Numbered from the stretch's first letter, positions 34,284 to 43,996 are shown. The stretch is DNA of 64,000 bases from Flavihumibacter sp. ZG627 (GCF_000814325.1 NZ_JPHF01000003.1:496001-560000), one strand, 5' to 3'. Made by a program: numbers and translations. The notes: a model not told the origin generated them from the letters alone.

Positions 34284-35882
34284 ATGAAAAATAATATGTT
34301 GAAGATATTCGGGAGCATGCTCCTGGTAGCAGGAACTCTGGCTTCCTGTACCAAGGATCTTGATCGCACCCCTACCAATGATGTAACATCTGAGGTGGTG
34401 TACAGCACTTATGCTGGATATAAGCAGGCCGCCGCTAAAGTATATGGAGCATTTGCTCTTACCGGTAATGATGGTCCTGCAGGAAACCCTGACATTCTGG
34501 GATTAGATGAAGGCACTGCTGATTTTACCAGACTCTTCTGGAAAGCCCAGGAACTTAGCACCGATGAAGCAGTTGTTAGTTGGAATGATGAAGGTATCCG
34601 CGACTTCCATAACATGAACTGGACTGCGAATAACCCCATGCTAACAGGATTGTATAACCGTATGGTATACCAGATAACTGTGGCGAATGAATTCATGCGT
34701 GAATCAACCCCTGAAAAGGTTGCTGCCCGTGGTATCACTGGTGCTGACGCAGAAGAAATCAGCAAGTTGCGCGCCGAAGCACGCTTTCTTCGTGCATTCC
34801 AGTATTGGGTTGGAATGGATCTTTTCGCAAGGCCTCCAAAGATTCTTGATACCGACCAGTTTGGTGCCGGAGCACCCGTACAGTGGGAATCACGCTTGGC
34901 ATTATTCGACTGGATTGAATCAGAGTTGATCGCTCTGCAGTCTGAGTTGAAAGCGCCAAAAACAAATGAAACTGGAAGAGTTGACCAGGCAGCTGCATGG
35001 GCACTTCTCTCACGTATTTATCTGAACGCAGAAATTTACAGAGAGGAAACCACAACCGCTTACTATCCCAAAGTGATTGAATTTTCAAAAAAAGTAATAG
35101 ATGCAGGATTCGGATTGGAAGATAACTATCGTCAGCTTTTCCTGGCCGACAACCATTTGAACGTTAAAGAGAATATTTTGTCTGTTCGTTATGATGGAAA
35201 CCAAACCAAGAACTATGGCGGTACAACATTCATTATACATGCATCGATTGGTGATAATATGAGTGCAGCTGCTTTTGGGGTGAATGGCGGATGGTTTGGT
35301 ATCCGCACAACCAAAAACCTCGTGGAACTTTTTGAAGATAATTCCGGTGAAACAGATCGGAGGGCTCAGTTTTTTGCAAACAACCTTGAGATCAATGACA
35401 TCAGCAAATTCACTGATGGTTACGCTGTTACTAAGTTTAAAAATGTAAAGCGTAATGGTTCAGCTGGTTCAGATGCAACAGGTGATTTTGTTGATACAGA
35501 TTTCCCTCTCTTCCGTGCTGCTGAAATGTACCTTAACTATGCTGAAGCTGCATTGAAAGGTGGCACCCCAGCAGAGCAGGCCCAGGCATTAATTTATATT
35601 AATGATTTACGTGTACGTGCCTATAATGGAAGCAATGATGGGAAGGTTGCTACTATAACAAAGGATTTTATACTCGATGAACGTGCCCGTGAATTGCATT
35701 GGGAAGGATTCCGCAGAACAGACCTTATTCGCTATCAGAAATTTACCGATGGCTCCTATCTGTGGCCATGGAAAGGTGGTGTAAAAGAGGGTCGTGCTAT
35801 GCCCGATCATCTCAGGATTTATCCCATCCCGGTTTCAGATCTTTCTGCAAACCCCAATCTTGAACAAAATACCGGATACTAA
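34284..35882 (+). CDS. susD: SusD/RagB-family nutrient-binding lipoprotein
   Basis: A 532-residue surface lipoprotein: signal and lipobox at residues 1-22 (LASC), then the SusD fold with helical tetratricopeptide-like repeats (LRAEARFLRAFQYWVGMDLF at about residues 160-180, AAWALLSRIYLNAEIY at about 238-253) and the C-terminal SusD motif (LDERARELHWEGFRRTDLIR). It caps the SusC transporter and binds glycans. It starts 28 bp after susC. The glycan is inferred as alpha-glucan from the locus. Confidence 0.92.
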   Translation: MKNNMLKIFGSMLLVAGTLASCTKDLDRTPTNDVTSEVVYSTYAGYKQAAAKVYGAFALTGNDGPAGNPDILGLDEGTADFTRLFWKAQELSTDEAVVSWNDEGIRDFHNMNWTANNPMLTGLYNRMVYQITVANEFMRESTPEKVAARGITGADAEEISKLRAEARFLRAFQYWVGMDLFARPPKILDTDQFGAGAPVQWESRLALFDWIESELIALQSELKAPKTNETGRVDQAAAWALLSRIYLNAEIYREETTTAYYPKVIEFSKKVIDAGFGLEDNYRQLFLADNHLNVKENILSVRYDGNQTKNYGGTTFIIHASIGDNMSAAAFGVNGGWFGIRTTKNLVELFEDNSGETDRRAQFFANNLEINDISKFTDGYAVTKFKNVKRNGSAGSDATGDFVDTDFPLFRAAEMYLNYAEAALKGGTPAEQAQALIYINDLRVRAYNGSNDGKVATITKDFILDERARELHWEGFRRTDLIRYQKFTDGSYLWPWKGGVKEGRAMPDHLRIYPIPVSDLSANPNLEQNTGY

Positions 35883-35896
35883 TAAAATTGCTGCAT

Positions 35897-36955
35897 ATGA
35901 AAATAATTATCAATAGAATGCTGGTGCTTGTGACGGCGCTTGTTGTCCTTGCATCATGCGAGAAAGATGAGGTGAAAGCCGTCTATAAGATGGGCAATTC
36001 CCCCGTGTTAACAACTTCAAGTAATGCCCTGATCCTTGAACAGGACAATGCTACCAATGATGCGCTCACAATGAACTGGAGTGCTGCCGAGTATGGATAT
36101 TCTGCTGCACAAACATTCACCCTCCAAATGGCGCCCAGTGGTAGCGATTTTACTGGCGATATGGCGGAAGTTAACGTAAGGGCTTCATCTTCAAAAACTT
36201 TCACGGTTGGTGAGCTGAACCGCGAAATGTTGAAGATTATTCCTTTTGGCCAGGCTTCAGAAGTAGATGTACGTATTAAATCCTTTGTAACAGATTCTAT
36301 TGCCCCAGCTTATTCTAACACAATAACGCTGACAATAACTCCTTACCAGGATATCATTTTGTATAGCTATCCGCAGGCCCTGAATGTTGCTGGTAATTAC
36401 CAGGATTGGTCACCTGATAAAGCGCCTCAGATCGTATCACTTTCTAATGATGGTGACTATGAAGGGTATATCAATTTCGATAATGCAAATCCCGAATTCA
36501 AAATTGTTAAAGGCGACAACTGGGGAGCAGGGGATTTCGGTGATGCTGGTAGTGGTAAACTAAGCAATGGTGGTAATAACCTCAAACTCACAGATGGTGC
36601 AGGTGTTTATCGCCTTAAAGCCAATACTACAACAATGACCTGGTCAGCAACGAGGATCACAACCTGGGGTGTTATCGGAAGTGCCACTACCAATGGCTGG
36701 GATGCATCCACTCCAATGGAATTTGATGAAACTACAGGTTCTTGGGTGCTTGTTTCCAATCTCTTTGAAGGTGAATTGAAGTTCCGAGCCAATAATGGCT
36801 GGGATATCAATTTCGGTGATAATAAATCTAATCTGGATGGCAAACCTGACTATGGTGGCGATAATATTGCAATCACCTCCGCAGGGAATTATACCATCAG
36901 GCTGAATATCGGTGTAGCAGGTAATTACAGTTACACGATAAAGAAGAATCTCTAA
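35897..36955 (+). CDS. susE: SusE/SusF-like starch-binding lipoprotein
   Basis: A 352-residue lipoprotein: signal to Cys (LASCEKD, about residue 22), an N-terminal SusE/F Ig-like domain (NALILEQDNATNDALTMNWSAAEYGY), and two C-terminal beta-sandwich carbohydrate-binding modules (LNVAGNYQDWSPDKAPQI..., about 152-245; and WGVIGSATTNGWDASTPME..., about 255-352). SusE proteins hold maltooligosaccharides at the cell surface. The ATG at 35897 is used instead of a TTG nine bases upstream. It is the last gene of the sus operon, followed by a strong terminator. Confidence 0.88.
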   Translation: MKIIINRMLVLVTALVVLASCEKDEVKAVYKMGNSPVLTTSSNALILEQDNATNDALTMNWSAAEYGYSAAQTFTLQMAPSGSDFTGDMAEVNVRASSSKTFTVGELNREMLKIIPFGQASEVDVRIKSFVTDSIAPAYSNTITLTITPYQDIILYSYPQALNVAGNYQDWSPDKAPQIVSLSNDGDYEGYINFDNANPEFKIVKGDNWGAGDFGDAGSGKLSNGGNNLKLTDGAGVYRLKANTTTMTWSATRITTWGVIGSATTNGWDASTPMEFDETTGSWVLVSNLFEGELKFRANNGWDINFGDNKSNLDGKPDYGGDNIAITSAGNYTIRLNIGVAGNYSYTIKKNL

Positions 36956-36975
36956 TCAGTTGAAAGTAAAAATGC

Positions 36976-37007
36976 AGCGCCGGGGTGGTTCCCGGCGCTT
37001 TTTTTTG
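36976..37007 (+). terminator. Terminator of the sus operon
   Basis: A perfect 9-bp GC-rich stem AGCGCCGGG (36976-36984) / CCCGGCGCT (36991-36999), a 6-base loop and a run of eight T. It is 20 bp after the susE stop codon. Confidence 0.9.
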
Positions 37008-37017
37008 CCCACACCCC

Positions 37018-37620
37018 TTAACTCACTTGTGGTTGATGCCGAAGAATAAATTCTATGATCTCTTCAATGGACCTGTCAATTCGTCCCAGGGCATCATTGA
37101 TCTCTTCACGATTAACTTGTGCGGCAAAAGAAGTCGTTTTCAATTTTTTCGTTACCGATTTTACATCCATTCCCTCATACCTGGTGGGCCGGATCAACGC
37201 CGCGGCATGAATAAAACCAGACAACTCATCAAATACATAAATCATCTTTTCCATTTTTGTTGATGGCTCTACACCAAAATGGGAGGGGCCATGGGAGGCA
37301 ATCGCACGAATTATGGAAGGGTCGATTTTACGGCTTTCCAGTTCTTCAATAATTACACTGCAATGTTTTTCAGGATATTTCTCCCAATCTGCATCATGTA
37401 AGAGTCCGGCCAGCCACCATTTGTGCGCCTCTTCCTCATCAAGATTTTCCTCCTCCAAAGCCCATGACTTCATTATCCTCGCTACCTGTTTCATATGTAA
37501 TTGCAGCCTTTCGTTTGGTACCCAGTCAGTCAAAATGCTCAAAGCCTCTTCTTCTGAAAGTGTAATGCCCGCATTAGCCTGATCACCAAATTCTGTCCTT
37601 CCAAGGTTTAAATTTGCCAT
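37018..37620 (-). CDS. HD-domain hydrolase
   Basis: A 200-residue HD-superfamily protein. The start was set at the ATG at 37620 (13 codons inside the frame). The metal motif is in GLLHDADWEKYPEKHC (about residues 76-91), and an upstream histidine lies in QLHMKQVARIMKSWA. HD proteins hydrolyse phosphoesters of nucleotides or related compounds; a HDIG-like output is possible, but no partner domain is seen. It is convergent with the sus operon and divergent from rplM. Confidence 0.8.
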   Translation of the reverse strand: MANLNLGRTEFGDQANAGITLSEEEALSILTDWVPNERLQLHMKQVARIMKSWALEEENLDEEEAHKWWLAGLLHDADWEKYPEKHCSVIIEELESRKIDPSIIRAIASHGPSHFGVEPSTKMEKMIYVFDELSGFIHAAALIRPTRYEGMDVKSVTKKLKTTSFAAQVNREEINDALGRIDRSIEEIIEFILRHQPQVS

Positions 37621-37699
37621 CCTCTTTATTTTATAGTAAAAAATATTATTGAATATCAATTAATTATGAATACTTGTCAAAAAATAGTCATTAAAATAC

Positions 37700-37731
37700 T
37701 TGGAATTGATCTATCCTCTGACCTACCTTTG
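37700..37731 (+). promoter_or_regulatory. Promoter of the rplM-rpsI-rpsB-tsf operon
   Basis: TTG (37700-37702) and a perfect TACCTTTG (37724-37731) are 21 bp apart, as in Bacteroidota promoters. The transcript would start near 37738 and have a leader of about 55 nt before rplM. Confidence 0.6.
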
Positions 37732-37793
37732 CGCTCCGAATTATTTCATCATTACTGATACGGGGTTGGCCGTGGCAGTCTAAATTAAGTTAA

Positions 37794-38237
37794 ATGAGCA
37801 AATTACATTTCACCACCAAGCATGCGAACGAGGCTACCGTGCAACGTAATTGGTACGTTGTTGATGGTACCAATCAAACCGTAGGTCGTATGTGCGCCAG
37901 AATCGCGGCCGTTTTGCGTGGTAAGAACAAAGCGTATTTCACTCCGCACGTTGATTGTGGAGATTATGTTATCGTGATCAACGCAGACAAGATCCAGTTC
38001 ACTGGTAACAAGCTTGAGCAGAAAATGTACGATCATTTCACTGGTTATCCTGGTGGATTGAAGGAAGAAGTTGCAAAAGACCTGCTAAAGCGTCGTCCCG
38101 AAGTAATTATTGAGCGTGCCGTAAAAGGAATGCTTCCTAAGAATCGCCTGGGTCGTAAGATGTACAAAAAGTTGTTTGTTTATGTAGATGGTAATCATCC
38201 GCACACTGCACAGCAACCTAAAGAATTGAAATTCTAA
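37794..38237 (+). CDS. rplM: 50S ribosomal protein L13
   Basis: A 147-residue ribosomal protein L13, recognised by WYVVDGTNQTVGRMCARIA, then VDCGDYVIVINADKIQFTGNK, and the C-terminal GMLPKNRLGRKMYKKLFVY motif. It is the first gene of the rplM-rpsI-rpsB-tsf operon, with 26 bp to rpsI. Confidence 0.97.
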   Translation: MSKLHFTTKHANEATVQRNWYVVDGTNQTVGRMCARIAAVLRGKNKAYFTPHVDCGDYVIVINADKIQFTGNKLEQKMYDHFTGYPGGLKEEVAKDLLKRRPEVIIERAVKGMLPKNRLGRKMYKKLFVYVDGNHPHTAQQPKELKF

Positions 38238-38263
38238 TTTAATTTATCCCAAATTCCAAATAC

Positions 38264-38653
38264 ATGGAAAAGCAAAAAAATGGTTTAGGTCGTCGTAAGG
38301 AGGCTGTGACCCGCGTGTTCCTGAGCAAGGGCGATGGCAAGATCACGGTGAACGATAAAGATTATAAAGTTTACTTCCCGCTTGTTTACCTGCAAAACCA
38401 GGTAGAAGCTCCACTGAAGGCTATTGAGTCGCTCGACAAATTCGATATCGTTATCAATGCAACAGGTGGTGGTGTTAAAGGACAGGCTGAAGCTGCAAAA
38501 CTCGGTATTGCCCGCGCACTTCTTGAAGTGAACGCTGAATTCCGTCCTGTGCTTAAGGCAGGTGGTTTCCTGACCCGCGATCCTCGTGGTGTTGAACGTA
38601 AGAAGCCAGGTAAAAAGAAAGCAAGAAAGAGCTTCCAGTTCAGTAAGAGATAA
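38264..38653 (+). CDS. rpsI: 30S ribosomal protein S9
   Basis: A 129-residue S9, with the GLGRRKEAVTRVFLSKGDGKITVN start, GGGVKGQAEAAKLGIARALL in the middle and the very basic tail ending in FQFSKR, whose terminal Arg reaches the P-site tRNA in ribosomes. It is followed by a long hairpin before rpsB. Confidence 0.97.
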   Translation: MEKQKNGLGRRKEAVTRVFLSKGDGKITVNDKDYKVYFPLVYLQNQVEAPLKAIESLDKFDIVINATGGGVKGQAEAAKLGIARALLEVNAEFRPVLKAGGFLTRDPRGVERKKPGKKKARKSFQFSKR

Positions 38654-38655
38654 TA

Positions 38656-38732
38656 TTTGTTTGAGGTTTGAGGTTTGGTGTTGGAGTTTAATTCTCTCAC
38701 TCCGCTTCAAACTTCAAACTTCAAACATCAAA
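38656..38732 (+). repeat. Long tandem-unit hairpin between rpsI and rpsB
   Basis: The left arm has TTTGAGG-type 7-bp units and the right arm the CTTCAAA unit three times; together they form about 28 bp of stem (with G-T pairs) and an apical loop of about 10 bases. No T-tract follows, so it is not a typical terminator. It ends 17 bp before the rpsB start and could serve in RNA processing or translational control. It resembles other 7-8 bp tandem repeats in the window. Confidence 0.6.
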
Positions 38733-38749
38733 TAATTAATAAGACTATA

Positions 38750-39619
38750 ATGGAAACAAATACATCCTTACAGCAGCAACTCCTTGAGGCGGGCGTACAT
38801 TTCGGTCACCTTAAGAAGAAGTGGAACCCTAAAATGCTGCCTTATATCTTCGCTGAGAAGAAAGGTATCCATATCATTGATCTCAATAAAACCACTGAAA
38901 GTCTGCAGGAAGCATCAGCAGCGCTGAAGCAGATCGCACGCAGTGGTAAAAAGATCATGTTCGTTGGAACCAAGAAGCAAGCGAAAGAAATTGCTACTCA
39001 GTGTGCCCAGCGCGTTAACATGCCATATGTTACAGAGCGTTGGTTAGGTGGTATGCTCACCAACTTCAATACTGTTCGTAAGAGCGTAAAGAAAATGCAG
39101 AGCATCGAGAAAATGCTGGGTGACGGTACTCTTGATAATATCACTAAGAAAGAGCGTTTGACGCTTACCCGTGATAAAGAGAAGATGGAAAAAGTACTGG
39201 GTGGTATCGCTCAATTAGGCCGTGTTCCAGCTGCGCTCTTCATCATTGATATCGGTCACGAGCATATCGCGCTGTCTGAAGCAAAACGTCTCGGAGTAAC
39301 AACTTTCGGAATGGTAGATACAAACTGCGATCCTAATAAAGTTGATTTCCCTATCCCCGCTAACGATGATGCTACCAAGTCAATTGCCATCATTATCGAA
39401 TATATAACTGCAGCTATTGCTGAGGGTCTTGCTGAAAGGCAGGAAGCTAAAGATTCTGATGTGGAAGATAGCAGCGATGATACTGAAAAGCGCGCAGCTC
39501 GTCTTGAAGCCGAAGCTCAGTCTGAGGCTGGACGTGGTGGTCGTGCCCGTGGTGCTGCAGGTGGCAACGCTCCCAAGCGTCGTGTACCAAACAGCCCTAA
39601 GCGCACTGGTGCCCGATAA
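38750..39619 (+). CDS. rpsB: 30S ribosomal protein S2
   Basis: A 289-residue S2. The start is the ATG at 38750; the frame extends upstream through the repeat hairpin but without homology. Conserved parts are LEAGVHFGHLKKKWNPKM, YVTERWLGGMLTNF and DTNCDPNKVDFPIPANDDATKSI. The C-terminal ~55 residues are an acidic and then Arg/Gly/Ala-rich tail, a feature of several Bacteroidota S2 proteins. Confidence 0.95.
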   Translation: METNTSLQQQLLEAGVHFGHLKKKWNPKMLPYIFAEKKGIHIIDLNKTTESLQEASAALKQIARSGKKIMFVGTKKQAKEIATQCAQRVNMPYVTERWLGGMLTNFNTVRKSVKKMQSIEKMLGDGTLDNITKKERLTLTRDKEKMEKVLGGIAQLGRVPAALFIIDIGHEHIALSEAKRLGVTTFGMVDTNCDPNKVDFPIPANDDATKSIAIIIEYITAAIAEGLAERQEAKDSDVEDSSDDTEKRAARLEAEAQSEAGRGGRARGAAGGNAPKRRVPNSPKRTGAR

Positions 39620-39659
39620 TTAAGGATAGGCTAGATTTCAAAACTCTCAACTTTATATT

Positions 39660-40496
39660 ATGTCTACTGTAACAATAACAGCCGCAGATATCAATAAACT
39701 ACGCCAGGCAACTGGTGCTGGTATGATGGATTGTCGCAAGGCCCTTACTGAGAACAATGGCGATTTTGAAGCTGCTATCGACTGGCTTCGTAAGAAAGGT
39801 GCAAAAGTGGCCGCGCTTCGTAGCGATCGTGAAGCAAAAGAAGGTGTGGTACTGGCAAAAACAACTGCCGACAATAAATCCGGTATAGCATTATGCGTTA
39901 GCTGCGAAACAGATTTCGTAAGTAAGAATGCAGACTTTGTGGCGTTCGCTCAAAGTATTATGGATGCCGCTATCTCTAATGATGTAAAAAGCGCTGAAGA
40001 ACTTAACAATATTGCTATCAATGGACAAAAGATCGCAGACCTGGTGAACGATAAACTCGCTTCAATTGGTGAGAAGATCGGTATCTCCAAGTTCGAGCGG
40101 GTAGATGCTCCTTATGTTGCTTCATATATCCATGGCGCTAACCGCATGGGTGTATTGGTTGGACTTTCTAAGGAGTCTGCCGATGCAGGTAAGGACGTAG
40201 CCATGCAGATCGCTGCTATGAACCCCGTTGCTGTTGATGCAGATTCTGTTCCTGCTGAAACTGTTGCCCGTGAAAAGGCTATCATTACAGACCAGGTTGC
40301 TGCAGATCCTAAGATGGCAGGCAAACCTTCGGAAATGATCGAAAAGATCGCGGCGGGAAAGCTTGGTGCATTTTTCAAGGAGAATACTTTACTGGCCCAG
40401 GCTTTCGTAAAAGACAACGGTATCAGCGTTGCCGATTACCTGAAGAGTGCCGGAGGTGTTACTGTAACTGAATTTAAGCGCGTAGCGCTCGGATAA
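39660..40496 (+). CDS. tsf: Translation elongation factor Ts
   Basis: A 278-residue EF-Ts, the nucleotide exchange factor for EF-Tu. The N-terminal UBA-like region contains LRQATGAGMMDCRKALTENNGDFEAAIDWLR, and TDFVSKN is the conserved EF-Tu contact. The C-terminal dimerisation part ends with VTEFKRVALG. Last gene of the operon, followed by a terminator; pyrH, which often follows tsf, is about 3.5 kb away. Confidence 0.97.
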   Translation: MSTVTITAADINKLRQATGAGMMDCRKALTENNGDFEAAIDWLRKKGAKVAALRSDREAKEGVVLAKTTADNKSGIALCVSCETDFVSKNADFVAFAQSIMDAAISNDVKSAEELNNIAINGQKIADLVNDKLASIGEKIGISKFERVDAPYVASYIHGANRMGVLVGLSKESADAGKDVAMQIAAMNPVAVDADSVPAETVAREKAIITDQVAADPKMAGKPSEMIEKIAAGKLGAFFKENTLLAQAFVKDNGISVADYLKSAGGVTVTEFKRVALG

Positions 40497-40527
40497 TATA
40501 TAGCTCCGTCGATCATTTTCTGCAAAG

Positions 40528-40554
40528 GACCGTCAATTACGACGGTCTTTTTTC
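40528..40554 (+). terminator. Terminator after tsf
   Basis: A 7-bp stem GACCGTC (40528-40534) / GACGGTC (40541-40547), loop of 6, then six T with one C. It is 32 bp after the tsf stop. Confidence 0.85.
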
Positions 40555-40584
40555 TTTACCCTATCTTTATGTAAACCGTGTACC

Positions 40585-41484
40585 ATGAAATACCATTTGA
40601 TCATGCTGGCGATACTTTGCTCATACGCCAGTTTCGGACAGTCCAATCAAAAACCGGAAGTTGAAATCAGGGAACAGATAGCTGCAGCGGTTACATCTCT
40701 ACAGGTAAGCCCCGAAGAAATAGCCTCTATCACAAACCGCACAATTACTCAAGGAAAAGATTCCATCAACATACGTGTCTATTCGCCTGCAACAACCGGA
40801 GACTTCCCAATAGTTTATTATGTTCACGGCGGAGTGTGGGTGGCAGGGGATCTCAATACGCATGATAATATTTGTCGCTCACTCAGTAAACACCTGCAGG
40901 CAGTTGTTGTAGCAGTGGATTACAGGCGCCCCCCGGAACATAAATTTCCCACAGCATTTGACGACAGCTATGCAATCTTTAAATGGGTAGCAGCACATAC
41001 AAAAGAGTTAAATGGGAATGGGATAATATTCGTAGCCGGTGATAGTGCTGGCGGTCAACTGGTGGCTTCTCTATGCCAGGCGAACCAATCAGAATTAAAA
41101 AAGATTCCTATTACCGCCCAGATACTGATCAATCCGACAACCGACCTCCGTATCAGTTCCAACTCCTACAAACTTTATGGTGATATCATCGATTGGTACC
41201 TGAATGATGGTGACAATAAAAATGATTTCCGGATCTCACCATTAGTAGGTAACAATATTTCAGGATTACCTCCCGCTATCATTATCGTTGGTGAGCATGA
41301 TGAACTCCGTAGTGAAGGGGAGGCATATCATCAACGCCTTCAGTCAAGAAATATAAAATCATATCTATTCGTACATCCAAGTGCTGGCCATCTTGCTGCG
41401 TACTGGTGCGCCGCCCATGAGGCAGCTATGCCTGCGCTTGCTTTTATCATTAATACTGTGAAGGAAAATTTTGTCAAAAGGTAA
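40585..41484 (+). CDS. Secreted alpha/beta hydrolase (HSL/esterase type)
   Basis: A 299-residue esterase of the hormone-sensitive-lipase group. A signal peptide covers about residues 1-18 (ending SFGQ). The oxyanion motif is YVHGGVW (about residues 78-84), the nucleophile elbow is GDSAGG (about 151-156), and the acid and base would be the Asp in EHDELRSEGE and the His in PSAGHLAAYW. The substrate is not known. It is convergent with the ABC exporter genes. Confidence 0.85.
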   Translation: MKYHLIMLAILCSYASFGQSNQKPEVEIREQIAAAVTSLQVSPEEIASITNRTITQGKDSINIRVYSPATTGDFPIVYYVHGGVWVAGDLNTHDNICRSLSKHLQAVVVAVDYRRPPEHKFPTAFDDSYAIFKWVAAHTKELNGNGIIFVAGDSAGGQLVASLCQANQSELKKIPITAQILINPTTDLRISSNSYKLYGDIIDWYLNDGDNKNDFRISPLVGNNISGLPPAIIIVGEHDELRSEGEAYHQRLQSRNIKSYLFVHPSAGHLAAYWCAAHEAAMPALAFIINTVKENFVKR

Positions 41485-41496
41485 TCCAGCTGATCA

Positions 41497-43215
41497 TTAA
41501 TCGGAGGCTGATTTATTGACCTCTGCCCAGCTGATATTTCCAATCCTTCGCATTAATAACCACCCTGCCAGCATACTGAGTACTGAAAGTAACAATACAA
41601 CTGCAACAAATTTGTACACGAAGTAATGTAGCACAGCTGCCATTCCAATCAGCACCAGCATCATCAGGCCGCGCAGAAAATTCCCTGAACGATCATTCAT
41701 TTCTGTTGGTCGCGAAGCCGGGAATGCTTTTTTCCCTAACAATAAAATGATGCTGCAAATGACCAGCTGGTTTGATAATCCTAATACAAGATTTGGAATA
41801 ATACCCCATCCTTTCCAGGCTATGCCTCCAACCACCAGGATAATAGCAAGAGGAAGATAAAATTTACAGAGCATACTCTTAAAACTTCCTCTTATGATAA
41901 TGCCAGGGCGCTTAATCGGATTACTGTAAAATATCCATGATGATTTAAATTCATCTGCCAGATGGATGTTCTGGATCGCGTTAATTATAATAAATGAAGT
42001 GATATACATAAATACAAGAAAGCCATATGCCGAATTAGAAAAGTTCGGGGACTCTTGGTCAGTATTGGAACCGCCGCCACGCACAATAATCAGGATGATC
42101 CAAACAATTACATATCCAACAGTAGGATATACACGCATTCGGAATCCTCGGTTTCTTCCTGTCCACCTCCAGGAGAATAAAAATCCGGCACGCTCCGCTG
42201 CATTTCTTGTTACCAATTTTGCAAGGAAATCGTCAATACCCTGACCACGTTTTTTGAGGTCAATCGTATCTTTCATTTTAGAAAGATCAATGCTTTCTGA
42301 ACCACTTCCCTGGATCATTATCAACCGTGCATTGAATGCTGGTGCAAGAAATTTCACCACCACCCAAATACTACCTAAACTGGCAGCAATACTGGTAACC
42401 AGCCAAATTATACCCATACTGTCAAGTTGCCCGTTCATCCAGCTCCATGCAGCCGCAAACCAATAGGGGGGAAAAAATTTTGCAAAGGGATATTCGTCTA
42501 TACTGAACTGTTGGAAATCCTGCCGGTCAGTCGCTTTTAAGAAAAATTGGTAGCCACCATAAATGAATATTACAAAACCGATCTGGAACCAGGCTATGAA
42601 AGATTTGAATTTTTCCGGCGACATGATCTTCAATACGAGCAGGTAAGCAGCATTGATAAGAAAGATTGCAAATAAGGCAGCAAGTGAAGTGAGGAATAGA
42701 AAACTCAACCCTGCCCAGATTCCTTTGTTCCAGAGCACAAAAATCAGAACAGGAACGGTTAGTGGAATAATCACCCGGCTCAGATGTACAGCAATATGCA
42801 TCAGCTTGGCCATTAAAATTGTCCGGTCATTTACGGGCCTTGGTAATAATATAATATTGTCACGAACATCAATCAATACCGATGTGAAATCTGTAATGAG
42901 TATTGAGGCAAGCAGAAAGAGAAACGCAAGGTAGAATATGCTGAAATGGGTAACATCATCCACTCCAATCGCAAAAGCAATAAGATTTAATACACCTCCA
43001 ACAAAAGCCATGATCATCGTACCAATAGTTGCATTGCTGATGCCCTCTTTTTTGGGCCTGCCCCTTGTTTGCTGAAAGGTATTAGGATGCCTGTCATCCA
43101 TCATTAGTTTGTAACGCAGAATAAGTTTTAATTGAGAAACATTCACGCCCGTTTTCTCAAATAATGGGAGTGGCAACAATACCATCTTATATAGCAGCAG
43201 GCTGACCTTATTCAT
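41497..43215 (-). CDS. ABC exporter membrane subunit
   Basis: A 572-residue integral membrane protein with about a dozen hydrophobic segments (clusters at residues 60-130, 160-260, 355-440, 460-560). It has no ATPase domain. Its start overlaps the end of the upstream ATPase gene by several bases, so the two are translated together and form one ABC exporter. Two ATG codons in a row (43218 and 43215) are possible starts. The cargo is unknown. Confidence 0.75.
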   Translation of the reverse strand: MNKVSLLLYKMVLLPLPLFEKTGVNVSQLKLILRYKLMMDDRHPNTFQQTRGRPKKEGISNATIGTMIMAFVGGVLNLIAFAIGVDDVTHFSIFYLAFLFLLASILITDFTSVLIDVRDNIILLPRPVNDRTILMAKLMHIAVHLSRVIIPLTVPVLIFVLWNKGIWAGLSFLFLTSLAALFAIFLINAAYLLVLKIMSPEKFKSFIAWFQIGFVIFIYGGYQFFLKATDRQDFQQFSIDEYPFAKFFPPYWFAAAWSWMNGQLDSMGIIWLVTSIAASLGSIWVVVKFLAPAFNARLIMIQGSGSESIDLSKMKDTIDLKKRGQGIDDFLAKLVTRNAAERAGFLFSWRWTGRNRGFRMRVYPTVGYVIVWIILIIVRGGGSNTDQESPNFSNSAYGFLVFMYITSFIIINAIQNIHLADEFKSSWIFYSNPIKRPGIIIRGSFKSMLCKFYLPLAIILVVGGIAWKGWGIIPNLVLGLSNQLVICSIILLLGKKAFPASRPTEMNDRSGNFLRGLMMLVLIGMAAVLHYFVYKFVAVVLLLSVLSMLAGWLLMRRIGNISWAEVNKSASD

Positions 43216-43996
43216 CATCACGATTTTTTTGGAAGGCAGAAACAAGACTGCTTGCCACCCCCTGCAATGATACCTCTGCTGTTAACTGTGCAAAAATATT
43301 CTCCAGGCTCCCCTTTCCAAGTGATTCCTGCAGCATTTCGAAACTGCCATCCGCAACAATAGTCCCCTGATTTATCAGGATAATCCGGTCACATACTTTT
43401 TCCACCACATCCATCATATGGCTGCAATAAAATATCGTTTTCCCCTGTGCCGCCAGTTGGCTAATGAGTTCCTTAACGATGATCACACTATTTGCATCAA
43501 GTCCGCTTAGGGGTTCATCTAAAATAAGTATATCAGGGTCGTGCAACAGACCCGAAATAAGCAACACCTTCTGTCGCATGCCTTTACTGAAAGTATCCAT
43601 CCTTTGGAGCATATTTTGTTCCAGCCCAAAGGCTGTAAGCATTTTGACGATACGTTCTGATGCTATAGCTGGGTCAAGTTCATGCAATCCCGCAATAAGT
43701 TCCAAAAATTCAACCGGTGTGAGTACTTCGTAGAGATCAGCAAGTTCCGGCACATATCCCACAATTCTCTTAACACCCAGCGGATCCTGGCGTAGGTCAA
43801 TTCCCTTGACGGTCACATTGCCCTCAAAGCCCGAGAGTAGTCCGCATAGTATTTTAACAGTAGTGCTTTTGCCAGCACCATTCGGGCCAATATATCCTAT
43901 TACCTGTCCGGGGTAAATCTTTAGATTAATGTCCTTTAGCACCTGCTTGTTGCCGTAGGATTTGTGCAGGTGTTCCATTAGGATGATAGGTTCCAT
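43208..43996 (-). CDS. ABC transporter ATP-binding protein
   Basis: A 262-residue ABC ATPase. The start is the ATG at 43996 (MEPIILMEHL); the long upstream part of the open frame runs into pyrH sequence on the other strand and is not coding. Walker A is GPNGAGKSTT (about residues 36-45), the signature is FSKGMRQKVLL (about 139), and Walker B is DILILDEPLSGLD. The gene overlaps the following membrane subunit gene. It is divergent from pyrH with 57 bp between. Confidence 0.9.
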   Translation of the reverse strand: MEPIILMEHLHKSYGNKQVLKDINLKIYPGQVIGYIGPNGAGKSTTVKILCGLLSGFEGNVTVKGIDLRQDPLGVKRIVGYVPELADLYEVLTPVEFLELIAGLHELDPAIASERIVKMLTAFGLEQNMLQRMDTFSKGMRQKVLLISGLLHDPDILILDEPLSGLDANSVIIVKELISQLAAQGKTIFYCSHMMDVVEKVCDRIILINQGTIVADGSFEMLQESLGKGSLENIFAQLTAEVSLQGVASSLVSAFQKNRDDE

